Assembly: GCA_030220185.1 (NCBI GenBank) | Contig: JASPKZ010003845.1 | Location: 2,613,501-2,677,500, forward strand | DNA length: 64,000 nucleotides | DNA from: Diploptera punctata | Taxonomy: Eukaryota; Arthropoda; Insecta; Blattodea; Blaberidae | Reading direction: 5' to 3' | Part shown: one piece after another, positions 10,690-21,149 of the stretch | Position numbering within the stretch: position 1 is the stretch's first letter | How the letters are laid out: each line of letters opens with the position of its first letter | Position numbers and translations under genes: made by a program | The notes under the pieces: generated by a model | Databases searched by the model: none | Told to the model about the DNA's origin: nothing | What the model saw: only the letters and a program-made list of their open reading frames with translations

Positions 10690-10770
10690 TATAATTTAAC
10701 CCTGGTGAAGTGGAAGAAAAGACCTTACGGTCTTAACTCCATAAGGTAAAGTAAATAAATAAGTAAAAAC
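10690..10770 (+). mobile_element. CR1-like LINE 3' trailer
   Basis: 'ctggtgaagtggaagaaaag' and 'ccttacggtcttaactcc' followed by a (TAAA)-rich tail match the trailer at 35300-35370. Only the extreme 3' end of the LINE is present. Confidence 0.5.
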
Positions 10771-10775
10771 ATAAA

Positions 10776-11008
10776 GACGCTGTTATTCCAAAACTCGTAA
10801 CTCCACCAGCCGTTAAATTTGGGATTTTGAGTCCTGTGAATTCAAATACTTGATCCTCAACTGTGTACGAAATCTTAATGAACAATGCGCGATACATTTT
10901 ATTGCACATTGCTCATTAATATTTCGCACACAGTTGAGGATCGAGTATTTCAATTCACAAGCCTCAAATTCAGCTGGAGTTATGAGGTTTTGGAGAAACA
11001 GCGACGAT
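10776..11008. repeat. Foldback with ~110-bp arms
   Basis: Left arm (10776-10897) and right arm (10898-11008) are inverted copies. Landmarks are AACTCCA, GTGAATT, ATACTTGATCCTCAACTGTG / ATACTCGATCCTCAACTGTG and TTAATGAACAATG / TTAATGAGCAATG. The similar open frames on both strands here are a direct result of the palindrome. The central spacer is almost nil. Confidence 0.75.
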
Positions 11009-11481
11009 AGAATATCTAAATGTAATCGACGGTTCAAGTTTTGCAATGTTAGGGAACAACGAGGGTTGTTCATACACTGTAATGAACATTTCTCAATTAA
11101 TTATTAGTTTTTGTATCATTTATTGTTTTTGCAGTGTGGTCTTGAATTATATTACCTTTAAGTTAAAATTTCGTTTTTCGATTTGTAAAAAAGAACACTC
11201 CATAGTTTTAGATATGTACGGTAGACTGTAATGTAGAAATACGAATTCACCATAAACTGTATTGTATGTTATAAAGGAGATAGGTTGTGCAGTGTTTGAA
11301 TTCGTGATGCACCTCTTCCAATTTGAATTTCTTTGCATTGTTTTTCTGCCACCCTTTTATGGCTCTGGTAAATCCCGCATACGATTGACCTTCACCATGG
11401 TGCGTAAGCCAAAGTGTTTGGGTGTGTCTATGGCTTGTAGCTTTCAGAAATTTATCACACACTTTGAGTACTATTGTATTC

Positions 11482-11552
<71 letters not shown>

Positions 11553-11689
11553 CTTTAGATCAGAAGTTTTAAAACTGTGCATCATAGTTTCCAAGGGAGG
11601 TGTTGATTTCCGTTAAAGGTGTATTTAGATTTCATTTACTTTAATATTCTGGTGTGCAAAGGGAAATCTCTCCAAAACTCTTCTTCTTA
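11009..11689. repeat. Featureless DNA with compound (TG)n(TA)n microsatellite
   Basis: About 11481-11506 is (TG)n and 11507-11547 is (TA)n. Open frames across it encode the microsatellite and are not genes. Confidence 0.8.
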
Positions 11690-12035
11690 GGCCCTTGCAT
11701 TCCCTTGACGGGATTAGGGCGCTCCCTAATGGGAACATATTGACCAAGTTAATTCAGTTACCCTCATTTACCCATAGATGTCAGCGAGTGATAGGGCATC
11801 TGCCTAGCGCCTCGATTGGACATCTAGTGGGTAACTAAGGTATTATTGGAAGGGAAACGGTCGGCGAATTTTGGATAGAGGTCTTTTTATTCAGGCTTGT
11901 GGTTCTTTTACGAGCCTGAAAATCTTCGGAATCGGGACTCATCGCTTAAAAGTCCCTCCTGGAGGACTGGTTCCTTGGAGTTTTCTATCCTAAAAACCTA
12001 TTGACCACGGCCGGATTTCAACCCATTAAAAATAC
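11690..12035 (-). mobile_element. SINE family A, copy 3
   Basis: Minus-strand copy: the 3' part is at 11690-11870 and the body is at 11880-11990 ('ttattcaggcttgtgg', 'aaagtccctcctggagg'). The head is near 12003-12035 with a weak B-box, GGTTGAAATCC in complement. Confidence 0.75.
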
Positions 12036-12039
12036 TTAA

Positions 12040-12200
12040 CGTCATTGGCTCAGACTCAACGGAAGAAGTTTATCAGGTGAAATTTTTCTTAGGGATTTTC
12101 CTCATCTGTGAGAGAAAATTAAGAAACCTTAAGCGCAAATAGAACCCGAACACCATCTAGCCATCATAACAATCCATATCATATTTGCCTTGTTTAATAA
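12040..12200 (+). mobile_element. SINE family B fragment
   Basis: 'gggattttcctcatctgtgag', 'aacaccatctagccatcata' (in pieces) match the SINE B body. The head is mostly lost. Confidence 0.6.
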
Positions 12201-12225
12201 TAAAATAATACGTTGTAAATACACA

Positions 12226-12450
12226 ATGGAAGGACACCGTAGCACAATTGATCAAGGCAATAAGCTACTAGCTGGAGGGTCGAGGTTTGAGAGAGGAGTT
12301 TAGACCTGATCTAAATCCTCTGACGGTACCATGTCCCAAGGGTCGATTTAAAGTCTAACGGAACTGAGTAACAGACACAGCTATACAATCTTTACATATC
12401 TCATATTGGGAACATTGTGTCCAGAGGAAGAAAATTGAATGTTGCGTGTA
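12226..12450 (+). mobile_element. tRNA-headed SINE, minor family
   Basis: An A-box-like TAGCACAATTGATCAAGGC and a B-box-like GGTCGAGGTTTGAG are followed by a non-tRNA body. Only one copy is clear, so it is assigned with caution. Confidence 0.45.
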
Positions 12451-12691
12451 GTCAATACTTTACTTGACATTATGATAATTGTTGAATTAATTTTAGCTTG
12501 TATTTAATCAGATCTGCTCAATATAACCTTTCAGTTAAAAACACATTAATTTGTCATTTCTTCTTTAGACTTATTTAGAATAATTTTCAGAATTTCGAAA
12601 ATAATCACTTAAAACTACCTCCATATTTGATTTGACATTGTAAATGTCGACCCTGAAGTTAACATCATAATAGTACGCCTGGTGTCTTATA

Positions 12692-13046
12692 TATATCATC
12701 ATCATCGTCACTCCAAGGATTAGGCAATTATCCCTTCCGATTTCATAGTGCATCAGCCCAACGTCTTCTAGGTCTTCCGACATCACGTTTTCCTCTTGCT
12801 TGATAATTTCTTGCTAACAATGGATATCTCTGCTTACTCGTTCCATTCATGTGATCAATCCACTTTTGTCTATAATTCGTGACTTTATCCACTAAAGGCT
12901 GCATTTTTAATTTTTCTGTTATATCCTCATTTCTTATTCCATGAAGTTTTGTACATTCTTTAGCTTGTCTGAGGAACCTCATCTCTGCCGTCTGTGTTCT
13001 ATCTTTTTGCTTCTTCGTCGGAGCTCAGGTCTCACATCCATGTAAT
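12692..13046 (-). pseudogene. LINE 3'-region fragment
   Basis: Minus-strand peptide: TAEMRFLRQAKECTKLHGIR, QKWIDHMNGTSKQRYPL, then RGKRDVGRPRRRWADAL. This is the post-RT tail of an RTE-like LINE (AEMRFLR... W..H... GRPRRRW), with an (ATC)n 3' tail at about 12692-12710. It is broken upstream. Confidence 0.75.
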
Positions 13047-13407
13047 ATACATAACTTATACATTTTTATATGTTCACTTTATATAGTCTATTATATTTAT
13101 TTTTGAATATTTCATTATATACATATTGTTATCAATTTAATTAAATGTAACAATTCAAGATTATAGAAAATAAAATGTAGTGAGATACAAGACTTTTACG
13201 TAGTCAAACTTCTGAATAACGGACATATATGTTGAAAATAAGAAGTCCGCTATTAAGAAGTGCAGAAAAATAAATAAAAGTACAGTACTGTACAATGTGT
13301 AGTAGTATGGTAGAAAGAAAAGTACAATATATGTGTAAATTACAGAACATTTTGAATACAGTACCGATATGAAATATAAATGATACTTAATGTATACGCC
13401 TACAGAT
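13047..13407. other. No feature recognised
   Basis: AT-rich DNA with no matched repeat. Confidence 0.5.
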
Positions 13408-13757
13408 TTTTTTTTCTCCTGGCGCGACAGGCCTAGAAGGCCCTTAGCCTACCATCCGGCTGCTGGTCTCACATCCACATGTGCAATCACAGAGGTAGAA
13501 GTCATCCAGCCAGTGTAAGGGCGACATATGGTCAGCATGTCGAGTCCCCCAGCCGTTATAGCTGGTTTTCTCAACCTGGAGCCGCTACTTATTATAGGTA
13601 CCCAAAATACCTCACGATGCTGGGTGGGCACCGGTCCCATACTGGCCGAAATACCATGAAAAAATGTCTTCCCCCATGGAGACTCGAACCAGTGCAAGTC
13701 CCGTAGGTCTGCGCCCAGGCTTCCTGCCTTAACCACTCGGCTACGGCGCGGGACCTA
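13408..13757 (-). mobile_element. SINE family C, copy 2 (best copy)
   Basis: On the minus strand the head reads GTAGCCGAGTGGTTAAGGC, a Ser/Leu-tRNA-type A-box, with B-box GGTTCGAGTCTCC. A ~250-bp body has 'ttatagctgg'-type segments, and the T-rich run at 13408-13416 marks the 3' end (poly-A in sense). Copies lie at 8375, 31728 and 55195. Open frames on both strands across it are not genes. Confidence 0.85.
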
Positions 13758-13855
13758 CACATGCTTTAGACTCGTGAATTCTTAACTCCCTGACGATTTT
13801 GAGCGCTTTTTCGCTCCCAGTATGGCAGAACATTTCAAAAAACCAATCTGCCAAC

Positions 13856-14125
13856 TTATAATTCAGTGTCGGGAAAAGTTCTTTCAGCATCAAGGTTTTC
13901 ATTTTCAGTCCACGATTTCAAAATGTCTTGTTTCTTTTTTATAATGTCATCGATTTGTGTTTTTCCAACGGCTAACTGCATGGCCATATCTGTAACACTA
14001 AACTTTTCCCTTTTTCGTAGATATTGATTATTCTCTACCTCTTTATTCAGTACTGACCGTTTGCGTTTTTGTGACATTTCAGCAAGATGTAGCGTTATCA
14101 TATGAAGACACATACAGAAATGCAT
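13856..14125 (-). pseudogene. pogo/Tigger-like transposase N-terminal remnant
   Basis: The minus-strand frame contains MSQKRKRSVLNKEVENNQYL, then RKREKFSVTDMAMQLAVGK and TQIDDIIKKKQDILKSW. This resembles the CENP-B-type helix-turn-helix that pogo/Tigger transposases use to bind their ends ('KRKR..L....K..II......G.....A....VG..TI.DI.K.K..I'). Only the DNA-binding domain is left. No DDE catalytic domain follows, and I could not find terminal repeats. The Met at the first position is probably not the original start, since the recognisable domain begins at SQKRKR. Confidence 0.6.
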
Positions 14126-14252
14126 ATTAACATGCTGCTTCCGAGAATCTAGTAAATAAATGGACGTAGTTATGCATCAATCGGCTAAACGCCATTTTTT
14201 AAAATAAATTGAGATTTTAATGTCATCTGTTGAACTGAATCATTAAGTAAGT

Positions 14253-14267
14253 GTAAGTACACTTAGC
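14253..14267. repeat. Target-site duplication of LINE-A (left)
   Basis: GTAAGTACACTTAGC, identical to 19318-19332 on the far side of the LINE. Confidence 0.9.
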
Positions 14268-14271
14268 TCAT

Positions 14272-16098
14272 ATGAAAATTATCTTAGGAGATTTTAATGC
14301 AAAAGTGGGGCGGGAAGATATATTCAAACCAACAATAGGCAAATTCAGTCTCCATGAAAATAGTAACGACAACGGGGTTAGATTAGTCACATTTGCCACA
14401 TCAAAGAATTCTCATTGTTAAGAGCACAACGTTTCAGCATAAGGATATTCATAAATACACCTGGACGTCCCCAGATGCAGAAACTCGGAACCAGATAGAT
14501 CATGTATTAGTGGATAAACGCTGGCACAGTAGCATCATCGATGTTAGATCAGTTAGAGGGACAGACTGCAATTCGGATCATCATCTTGTCAGAGTGAAAA
14601 TCAGACAACGGCTATCGGTTATGAGAGGAACAAACGCTACAGATGATTCTGTAAAATTTGAATTAAAAAACTTGAAAAATGATGAAATGAGGCAAGAATA
14701 CCAAATCAAATTGCTAATAGATTTGAAGTACTGGAATCTTCAGATGACAATGTGGCAAACGAAGAAGAAACTCATATAAATAAAGAATGTGAGGCTATAA
14801 GAGATACTATTAAATTGTCAGCATCAGAAAGCATTGGTTGTTTAAAAAAGAGGCAAAGCAAGAAATGGTTTGATGAAGAATGTGCCGACATTGTAAAGAA
14901 AAGAAAGCTAGCAAAAATGGAATGGTTACATGAGCCAAATGAGGTAAATTTAGAGCAATTGGGTAGTATTAGACGGGAAACCACCAAGTTACTAAAGAGT
15001 AAACAGAGGGAATATTTGAGAGAGAAGATTAGTGATCTTGAAATGAATGCAAAAAATAGTAACATTAGAGAATTATATCAGGGAATTAGTATAGAGAAGA
15101 AAGGGTTTCAGGCTAGAACAAACATAATTCGGAATGAAAATGGGGATATGATTGCAGATTCCAGAAGTATATTAAATAGATGGAAAAGTTACTTTAATCA
15201 GCTATTAAATGTACATACAGAACAGGACATTGAGGAGGATAATTTACAGACAGTAGAAATGCTAGTCGCAGAGCCAACTGCATTAGAGGCTGAAATGGCG
15301 ATTGAAAAATTGAAGATGTATAAAGCATCAGGTTCAGATGAGATCCCAGCAGAACTGATAAAATCAGGGGGAGAAAAATTGATGGACAAGATACGCTGGT
15401 TGCTTAGTATGATTTGGGAAAAAGAATCTCTTCCAGATGAATGGAAGGAATCAATTATTGTACCAATTTATAAGAAAGGAGTTAAAACCGATTGCAAGAA
15501 CTACAGGGGCATCTCATTACTTTCAACTTCGTACAAAATTCTAACAAATATATTAGTAAGCAGACTTACTCCCTATATTGATGACATTCTAGGAGATCAT
15601 CAATGTGCATTTAGAAGAAACAGGTCTACAACAGATCAGATTTTTAGTATAAGGCAGATTTTAGAAAAGAAATGGGAATATAATGGTAGTGTACATCAAC
15701 TATATGTAGACTTCAAAAACGCATATGATTCAATTAAGAGGGTGAAGTTATATAGTATCCTGCTGGAGTTCGGAATTCCTAAAAAGTTAGTTAGACTTAT
15801 ACGAATGTGTCTAAATGGCACAAAGAGTAGGGTGGTGTAGGCAAACAGTTTTCGGACACTTTTGAAATCCAGAATGAGTTGAAGCAAGGAGATGCACTAT
15901 CTCCTCTAGTATTTAATTTTGTACTAGAGCATGCCATTAAATCTTTAGAGAATGAGGAAGGTTTACAACTGAATGGTATTAATAAGCTGTTAGTTTATGC
16001 TGATGATGTAGTATTGTTGGCCGATAGCGAGGAGATACTAAAGGACAATACGTACACACTATTGAGTAACACTAAGAAATTAGGACTGGAAGTAAATA
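14272..16098 (+). pseudogene. LINE-A endonuclease-reverse transcriptase, 5' part
   Basis: This encodes the element's target-nicking endonuclease remnant and the RT palm. In order: MKIILGDFNAKVG (an endonuclease motif, at 14272), a frameshift near 14405, DHVLVDKRW and NSDHHLVRVKI (the endonuclease C-terminal SDH motif). A frameshift near 14750 opens the long frame 14752-15840, which carries the finger and palm blocks. A third frameshift near 15837 precedes KQGDALSPLVF at 15882 and the YADD box at 15996-16007. The coding line is cut at about 16098 by the inserted LINE and resumes at 18613. The reading order matches RTE-like LINE proteins. No first methionine can be chosen because the 5' end is truncated. 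Confidence 0.88.
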
Positions 16099-16101
16099 TC
16101 A
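16091..16101. repeat. Target-site duplication of nested LINE-B (left)
   Basis: AGTAAATATCA, repeated exactly at 18602-18612. Its last bases merge with the (ATC)n tail of the inserted element, so the length is 7-11 bp. Confidence 0.85.
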
Positions 16102-16292
16102 TCATCATCATAGTACATTCACGAATTTAGGCCATTTGTTGACCTGTTTCGGCCTCAAGAGAAACACCATCCAGAAGTCTTTTGAGTGGACGTCCTGGTC
16201 TTCTTCTTCCTGCAGGTTGATATCTTAACATTAGTTTGGGTATTCTGTGATCTTCCATTCGATGAACATGTTGTATCCATCTTGACTTATAA

Positions 16293-18542
16293 CACTGGGG
16301 AACAGTGATTTTGGTGCCTTAATGTTTTCACCTATTTATGGGTATATTTGGGTCACTGATTCCAAAGATGATTTCAGTTTCGTCCTATCAGCTCTAGTTT
16401 TTGAGATAGAGTTTATTCAAATTATATACCAGTTCAAAAATACTGGTCCACATATACAACTATATTACTCGCATACAATTAAATACAAAAGAACAAATAC
16501 TTTCTTTTTCATGAAACAACTGTATCTATATAACTACCATAATTTATTTACACATTAGTCTCGTTAGAATCATTAATTTTCCTCCATCAGGTCGCAGAAT
16601 CCCCGTTTCTGTGATTTCCTCCGATGCAATGATCTTGGACATTCTCGGTGGATGCTCCAACAGTAGTCCGCCATCATATGTATATCCCACCGTCCACGAT
16701 ACCTTTCTTCCATTGTACTTAATTCCTGGTGAAAACGCTCACCCTGTTCCTCACTTACATCTCCAAGATTGTCTGGAAATCGATCCAAATGACTGTGTAG
16801 GTAGTGTAATTTGATGCTCATGTTACAACCTAGTGCACAAAAAGCAGTGAGCATATTCTCCACTAGTTCATCACTATTAGGAGACTTATAGTTTCCAAGG
16901 AAATTCTTCACTACCATACAGAACGAAGACCATGCGGCTGCTTCAGTATCATTCATTGAGTCTTGAAATTGATGGTCATTAATAAGTTGGCGGATTTGTG
17001 GTCCATCCAATATACCTGCTTTTATTTTTTCCTTACTCAGTGCAGGAAATTTTGTACATATGTAGCCAAAACATGTTCCATCTCTATTCAACGCCTTGAT
17101 GAACTGTTTCATTAAACCAAGTTTAATATGCAGTGGTGGCAAGATGATGTTGTTTCTGTCAACCAAAGGTTCTGCAACGATGTTTTTTTTCTCCAACGGT
17201 CATGCTTTCTCTAAGAGGCCAATGCCTTCTCACCCAATGTTGATCTTTGGCTCTAGAGTCCCATAAACATATAAAGCATGGGTATTTGGTGTACCCACCT
17301 TGTTGTCCTAGAAGAAAATTCACCATCTTGAGATCGACACACATTACCCATTGGTGATCACGGTAAGAGATCTTCTCTAGCACTGTAGCTATTGTATGTT
17401 GATTTTCACGCATAGAAACTGAGTGACCAATTGGGATTGACCTGTATATGTTCCCATTATGCAAAAGAACACATTTTAGGCTGCGTTTGGAGCTATCTAT
17501 AAATAACCGCCATTCACTTGGTGTGTATTTTCTTACACCCAGCTTCATTAACAGTCCTTCAACATTCATACAAAAAACAAATTGATTTTCTACTGTGAAG
17601 AATGGCAGGAAGTCTGTTTCTCTTTTGCGATAGACTGTGACCTTTGTTCCCGGTACACTTGTTTCTCTGCCAGCCTGGAAGCTAACAACTCAGATGACTT
17701 CTTTGGAAGACTTAGATCCCTTATGAGGTCGGTTCAGTTCCGCTTGACTAAAACCGGATGAAACTGATGAAGGTCCTGGGAAATCGCTGTCATTTCCCTC
17801 AGAATAGCTTTCAGTTTGAATCATCCTCTTCTTCTGGTGACTCTGGAAGACTGGTAAAAATTGGAACAGGTATCTCCTCTGAATGTGGAACAGGGCGTCT
17901 TGCGGAGCGTAGATTGGGATATACCCATCTATTCCGGTTTTTGCTATTGATGCCCTTTACATTGACTGAACAAAAATAGCAGTCATCACTATGGTTAATT
18001 TGTTCTCGCCAGATCATTGGTTCCCCAAATTTCAAGCATTTCCGTTTCCCATTTGTCCATTGTCGTAGATGCTCTGTGCACGTTTTACATACAATGTGAG
18101 GTGCCCAAGGCTTATCTTGATCTCCCAGTTGTACTTTGAAATAGGCCAAATAAGCTCTTCTTACAAAGTCAGTTATAGGTTTTCTTTGTTGAGTGAATGT
18201 GTACTCCCCACAGATGAAACAAAACACATCAGGATTATTCACACATTTTCTTCGTGTTGAAGCCATGTCAGTCTAGAAAAAGGATAAACAATTGTCAAAT
18301 TAGTAAAATTACATATGCAAACGGCAACAACAACATGAATATAACTTGGATTAAATCAATTAGTATTATGCAAACAATCGATTTACAATGGTGGTACATA
18401 AGAGCAGTATCATCAATATCTTGCAAACTAGAGCTGCTGCAACAAAATGGATGACATTTTTGGAATCAGCAGTGCCGAAATACCCAGAATCAGGTGAAAA
18501 ATTTCAGGCACCAAGAAAAAAATATTTTTTTGTTCCCCAGTG
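16293..18542 (-). mobile_element. CACTG-ended DNA transposon, copy 1 (2250 bp)
   Basis: Ends are CACTGGGGAACA and its inverse, followed by imperfect inverted repeats of about 110 bp. It is flanked by TAA at 16290-16292 and 18543-18545 (TTA on the element's coding strand). The paralogous LINE-B copy near 26655 preserves the empty site GATTATAAG, which confirms a 3-bp duplication. The second copy at 32590-34838 is nearly identical and inverted. CACT(G) ends with a 3-bp duplication fit the CMC (CACTA/Mirage/Chapaev) superfamily. This class assignment is inferred, not looked up. Confidence 0.88.
16573..18266 (-). pseudogene. Transposase-like gene of CACTG element, copy 1
   Basis: This gene would encode a protein of about 560 residues that presumably cuts and moves the element in the nucleus. 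The minus-strand start is ATG at 18266 (MASTRRKCVNNPDVFCFICG). Domains in order: an N-terminal Cys-rich segment with CFICG and CKTC...CYFC (likely zinc-binding), an acidic patch (PEEEDD), then the core with FIDSSKRSLKCVLLHNG, CVDLKMVNFLLG, a CxxC pair in YPCFICLWDSRA and FHQELSTMEERYRG. The last frame ends with LHRRKSQKRGFCDLMEEN. I read the D of FIDSS, the D of CVDLK and a C-terminal E as candidate DDE residues, which is an inference. Lesions: an extra base near 17819 giving a premature stop, a 4-bp deletion near 17665 and an extra base in a T8 run near 17184. I recall this protein family as widespread in arthropod genomes, usually annotated only as uncharacterised. Confidence 0.8.
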
Positions 18543-18601
18543 TAATCAGTAACCTGTCCTAAGGAACTTCAAAACTACTTTCAAGTCTCAACACGAAAAA
18601 A

Positions 18602-18612
18602 AGTAAATATCA
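18602..18612. repeat. Target-site duplication of nested LINE-B (right)
   Basis: AGTAAATATCA, identical to 16091-16101. Confidence 0.85.
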
Positions 18613-19300
18613 ATAAAACTAAATATATGGTCACACGTAGAAATTCAATGCATAATGGAAATGGACAGCTAATGACAAATGTGGGAAATTTTGAGGAAGT
18701 GGCTGAATTCAAATACCTAGGAACAGTAATCACAAATAGGAATGAAATGCACAAAGAAATTAAACATAGGCTCAATTCTGGGAATGCGTGCTATTATGCA
18801 TTGCAGAGACTCTTGATGTCCCAACTCCTTTCAAAAAATTTTAAACAGAAAATATATAAAACTATTATTCTACCAGTTATATTATATGGATGCGAAAGAT
18901 GGACTCTTACTTTAAGGGAGGAAAGGAGATTACAAGTATTTGAGAATAAAGTACTTAGGAAAAGGAGAGATGAACAGACAGGTGAATGGGGGAGACTACA
19001 TAACAATGAACTACATGGTCTTTATAGGAAACCAGATATAATAAGAACAGTTAAGTCTCGTAGACTGCGATGGGCAGGACAAGTTGCACGAATGGGGAAT
19101 GAAAGACTTGCATGGAAGCTTCTTGTAGGAAAGCCGAGGGAAAACGCCCAGTTGGTAGACCAAGAATGAGGTGGGAGAATAACATTAACTATGATTTGAG
19201 GGAAGTAGATTATACAGGGAATGATTGGAAAGCATTAGCTCAGGATAGGGATGTATGGAGAGTTTATGTCCGCGCGGCCATGAACCTACGGGTTCGATAG
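18613..19300 (+). pseudogene. LINE-A polymerase C-terminal part
   Basis: Continuation of the LINE-A coding line after the nested insertion: INKTKYMVTRRNS, EFKYLGTVITNRNEMHKEIK, ILYGCERWTLTLREERRLQV, SRRLRWAGQVARMGNERLAW, then after a frameshift near 19140 GRPRMRWENNINYDLREVDY and RAAMNLRVR with a TAG stop at 19298. The motif normally between KVLRK and RDEQTG is shortened, an in-frame loss. The AGH...GRPRMRW segment is a conserved post-RT tail used here to find ten other fragments of the family. Confidence 0.88.
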
Positions 19301-19317
19301 TGCCAGTGAGTAAGTAA

Positions 19318-19332
19318 GTAAGTACACTTAGC
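19318..19332. repeat. Target-site duplication of LINE-A (right)
   Basis: GTAAGTACACTTAGC, identical to 14253-14267. Confidence 0.9.
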
Positions 19333-19944
19333 GCCAAATCTTTAAATATAGTCTGATTATTGAAGAAAAATGTAAACACCATCAGTCCTATCACAAATTC
19401 TATGTTTTGCAACAAACGACTATAAAACTAGATCTTGATAAATGCTAAACTTAATTTTGCAAAATGCACATAAGCACCGATTGTTCGGCACTTAGATTAT
19501 TGACGCCTAAGTGTCAAACAAGGAAAATAACTTGTAATATCTAAAATTGTTAATTTGGCGCTACAATAAATAGTAAGGATTAACTTAAACTTTAAACGTA
19601 TTTTTCTCGAAACTTACATACTGGCGCATAGCCGGTTCGTGCATAACGCCGTCCAAATGTGCTATAATAACGTTCAAATACGTGATAGTGTTCATTGTTG
19701 CAAATAATTCCATATACACGCTGTTCGTTATACGAAAGTTTTAATTGCAGTTCGGGGGTATATTTTAGTGTCCTCGTCCGTTATTATAAATGTCCGCTAT
19801 TGGGTAGAGATTTCCCTGTAAGAGCCAATGTTTCTTTTACAATGTATTTTGAATATCGATGAAAAATGGTGCTTTCGTCTATCGACATGTATAAACATTT
19901 AAACTCATAAGTAAAACACAGTTTTCAATCTTTGTATCGTGATA
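19333..19944. other. No feature recognised
   Basis: Probably pre-insertion host DNA, continuous with the DNA left of 14253. No frame or repeat seen. Confidence 0.55.
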
Positions 19945-19946
19945 TA

Positions 19947-20564
19947 CAGTGCGATCAGTATATCATTGGATAGCAGACGCGGGATTTGTGCTATGCGTCG
20001 ACGAGCCATGAAATGTGCGCTGACTCAGCAATATACAAGCACATCCCACTCATTCACAGTCACGGTCAGATCGTTTGCTTCGAGTGGATAAGATGCTCGC
20101 TCGCTTTTCCTTATTTACAAAATGGCGTGTGTATTCAATTTTAAATTTTGTATCTTATAAAACAGGCGTGTATAAATGTAAACTGAAAGATGTGTGTATA
20201 AGTGTAAAGTGTATAGTGGTTAATAATTTTTCTACTGAACATCGTGTATTTATTTATGAACAATATTTGTTAACTCAGTCTGCCAGCCAAGTACGAAAAC
20301 TTTTTGAAATTCCGTCACGTTCAACAGTCGTTAATCGGTACAACAGATTTTATAAAGATGTGTAAAAAATGTATGGATAACGAAGGTGAACAGTTCCAGC
20401 ACTTGCTTCAATAAAGTTGGTAAGTACAACAATTTGTAAAATAGTTACGAAAATGTGTGGTTGTATCATCGCGATCCTACGCTGTTCGTTCCCCGCCGCG
20501 AGTGCGACAGCAGTGTATAGTGAAATCCCCGCGTCTGCTGTCTAGTGCTATACTGATCGCACTG
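19947..20564 (+). mobile_element. Internally deleted Tc1/mariner-type element (618 bp)
   Basis: Inverted ends CAGTGCGATCAGTATAT and (complement) CAGTGCGATCAGTATAG continue through GCAGACGCGGG. TA flanks it at 19945-19946 and 20565-20566. It keeps the start of a transposase-like frame but no catalytic domain, so it would depend on a full-length relative. Confidence 0.85.
20075..20365 (+). pseudogene. Transposase N-terminal HTH remnant
   Basis: A 96-residue frame inside the 618-bp element. The C-terminal half, FSTEHRVFIYEQYLLTQSAS then QVRKLFEIPSRSTVVNRYNR, resembles the helix-turn-helix at the N-terminus of many insect mariner-type transposases ('T.E.RV.IVE.Y..T.S....R.F'), which binds the terminal repeats. 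The frame ends at 20365 just where the internal deletion removed the DDE domain. The N-terminal ~50 residues are not recognisable and the ATG at 20075 is arbitrary. A short product that binds ends but cannot cut is conceivable but unproven. Confidence 0.6.
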
Positions 20565-20566
20565 TA

Positions 20567-21149
20567 CTATCACATTGTTAAAAATCCGTTGGACATGGTT
20601 CCAACAAGCGACACTCGGTTTGAGACCAATTTGGGAGGTGAGCTTAAGATTAAGAATTTAAATGGTAGAACGCCAGCGCATAAAACGCGAAATCTCGGGT
20701 TCATATTCCGGCTCAGTTGATATTTTTTCTCTCTAGTCGTGTTTATAGTAACTTTAATTACTTGAAAACTATGACATTAGTTTGTAAACCATTTGTCAAA
20801 CTGAAGGAAAGACAACAAATGGTTTGGAGAGCAGTTTAAATATTACAAATGCGAAATGTAATCTGCATAAATATGGGGCTTTCTATTTAAGAATGACAGG
20901 ATCATATCTCACTCGCAGTGACATCTGAACCCAATTTAAGAAACTTGTCGGAAACAAAAGGCGAGTGGGCACTCGTGAACTTTGCCATCTGTCAAAATAT
21001 TTATTCCCTACGTCATTACCATAAATGTTGTTACATTTATTTTTGCACCGGGGGTCCCCACATCGATCCTTCTTACTCAAACTAAAGCAAATGCTCACCA
21101 ATAAAAAATATTTCTCTCTCAATATAAAATTTATACCTATAAAGAATCA
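20567..21149. other. No feature recognised
   Basis: No frame or matched repeat. Confidence 0.5.

Larger units (their letters stand above)
16102..18601 (-). mobile_element. Nested LINE-B fragment (with DNA transposon inside)
   Basis: Minus-strand 3' end of the LINE family seen in plus orientation at 26215-26862. It has an (ATC)n tail at 16098-16110, then matches in complement ('cattcacgaatttaggccat', 'tgacctgtttcggcctc', 'gatgaacatgttgtatccat', in pieces) up to 16292. The CACTG transposon splits it, and only 'tcag' of the matched sequence resumes after 18545. The last ~55 bp (18549-18601) do not match the reference copy and may be a 5' inversion or filler made during insertion. Confidence 0.8.
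14268..19317 (+). mobile_element. RTE-like LINE-A, 5'-truncated, carrying two nested insertions
   Basis: A non-LTR retrotransposon bounded by an exact 15-bp target-site duplication. It keeps the end of an AP-type endonuclease domain (DFNAKVG, SDHHLVRVKI), a reverse transcriptase (KNYRGISLLST, FKNAYDSI, QGDALSPLVFN, YADDVVLLADS) and the C-terminal tail ending RAAMNLRVR, then a short trailer and a (TAAG)-type tail. At 16102-18601 it is interrupted by a second LINE that itself holds a DNA transposon. The endonuclease/RT arrangement and tandem-repeat tail suggest the RTE clade; a tree would be needed to confirm. Several frameshifts mean it is inactive. Confidence 0.9.

Noticed and set aside
11247..11594. 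Frames on both strands of about 100 codons
   Set aside because: They encode the (TG)n(TA)n microsatellite (CVCVCV, YIYIYI); no protein features.
13449..13736. 95-codon minus frame and 75-codon plus frame
   Set aside because: Both lie in SINE C; the same peptides arise, broken, in the other copies.
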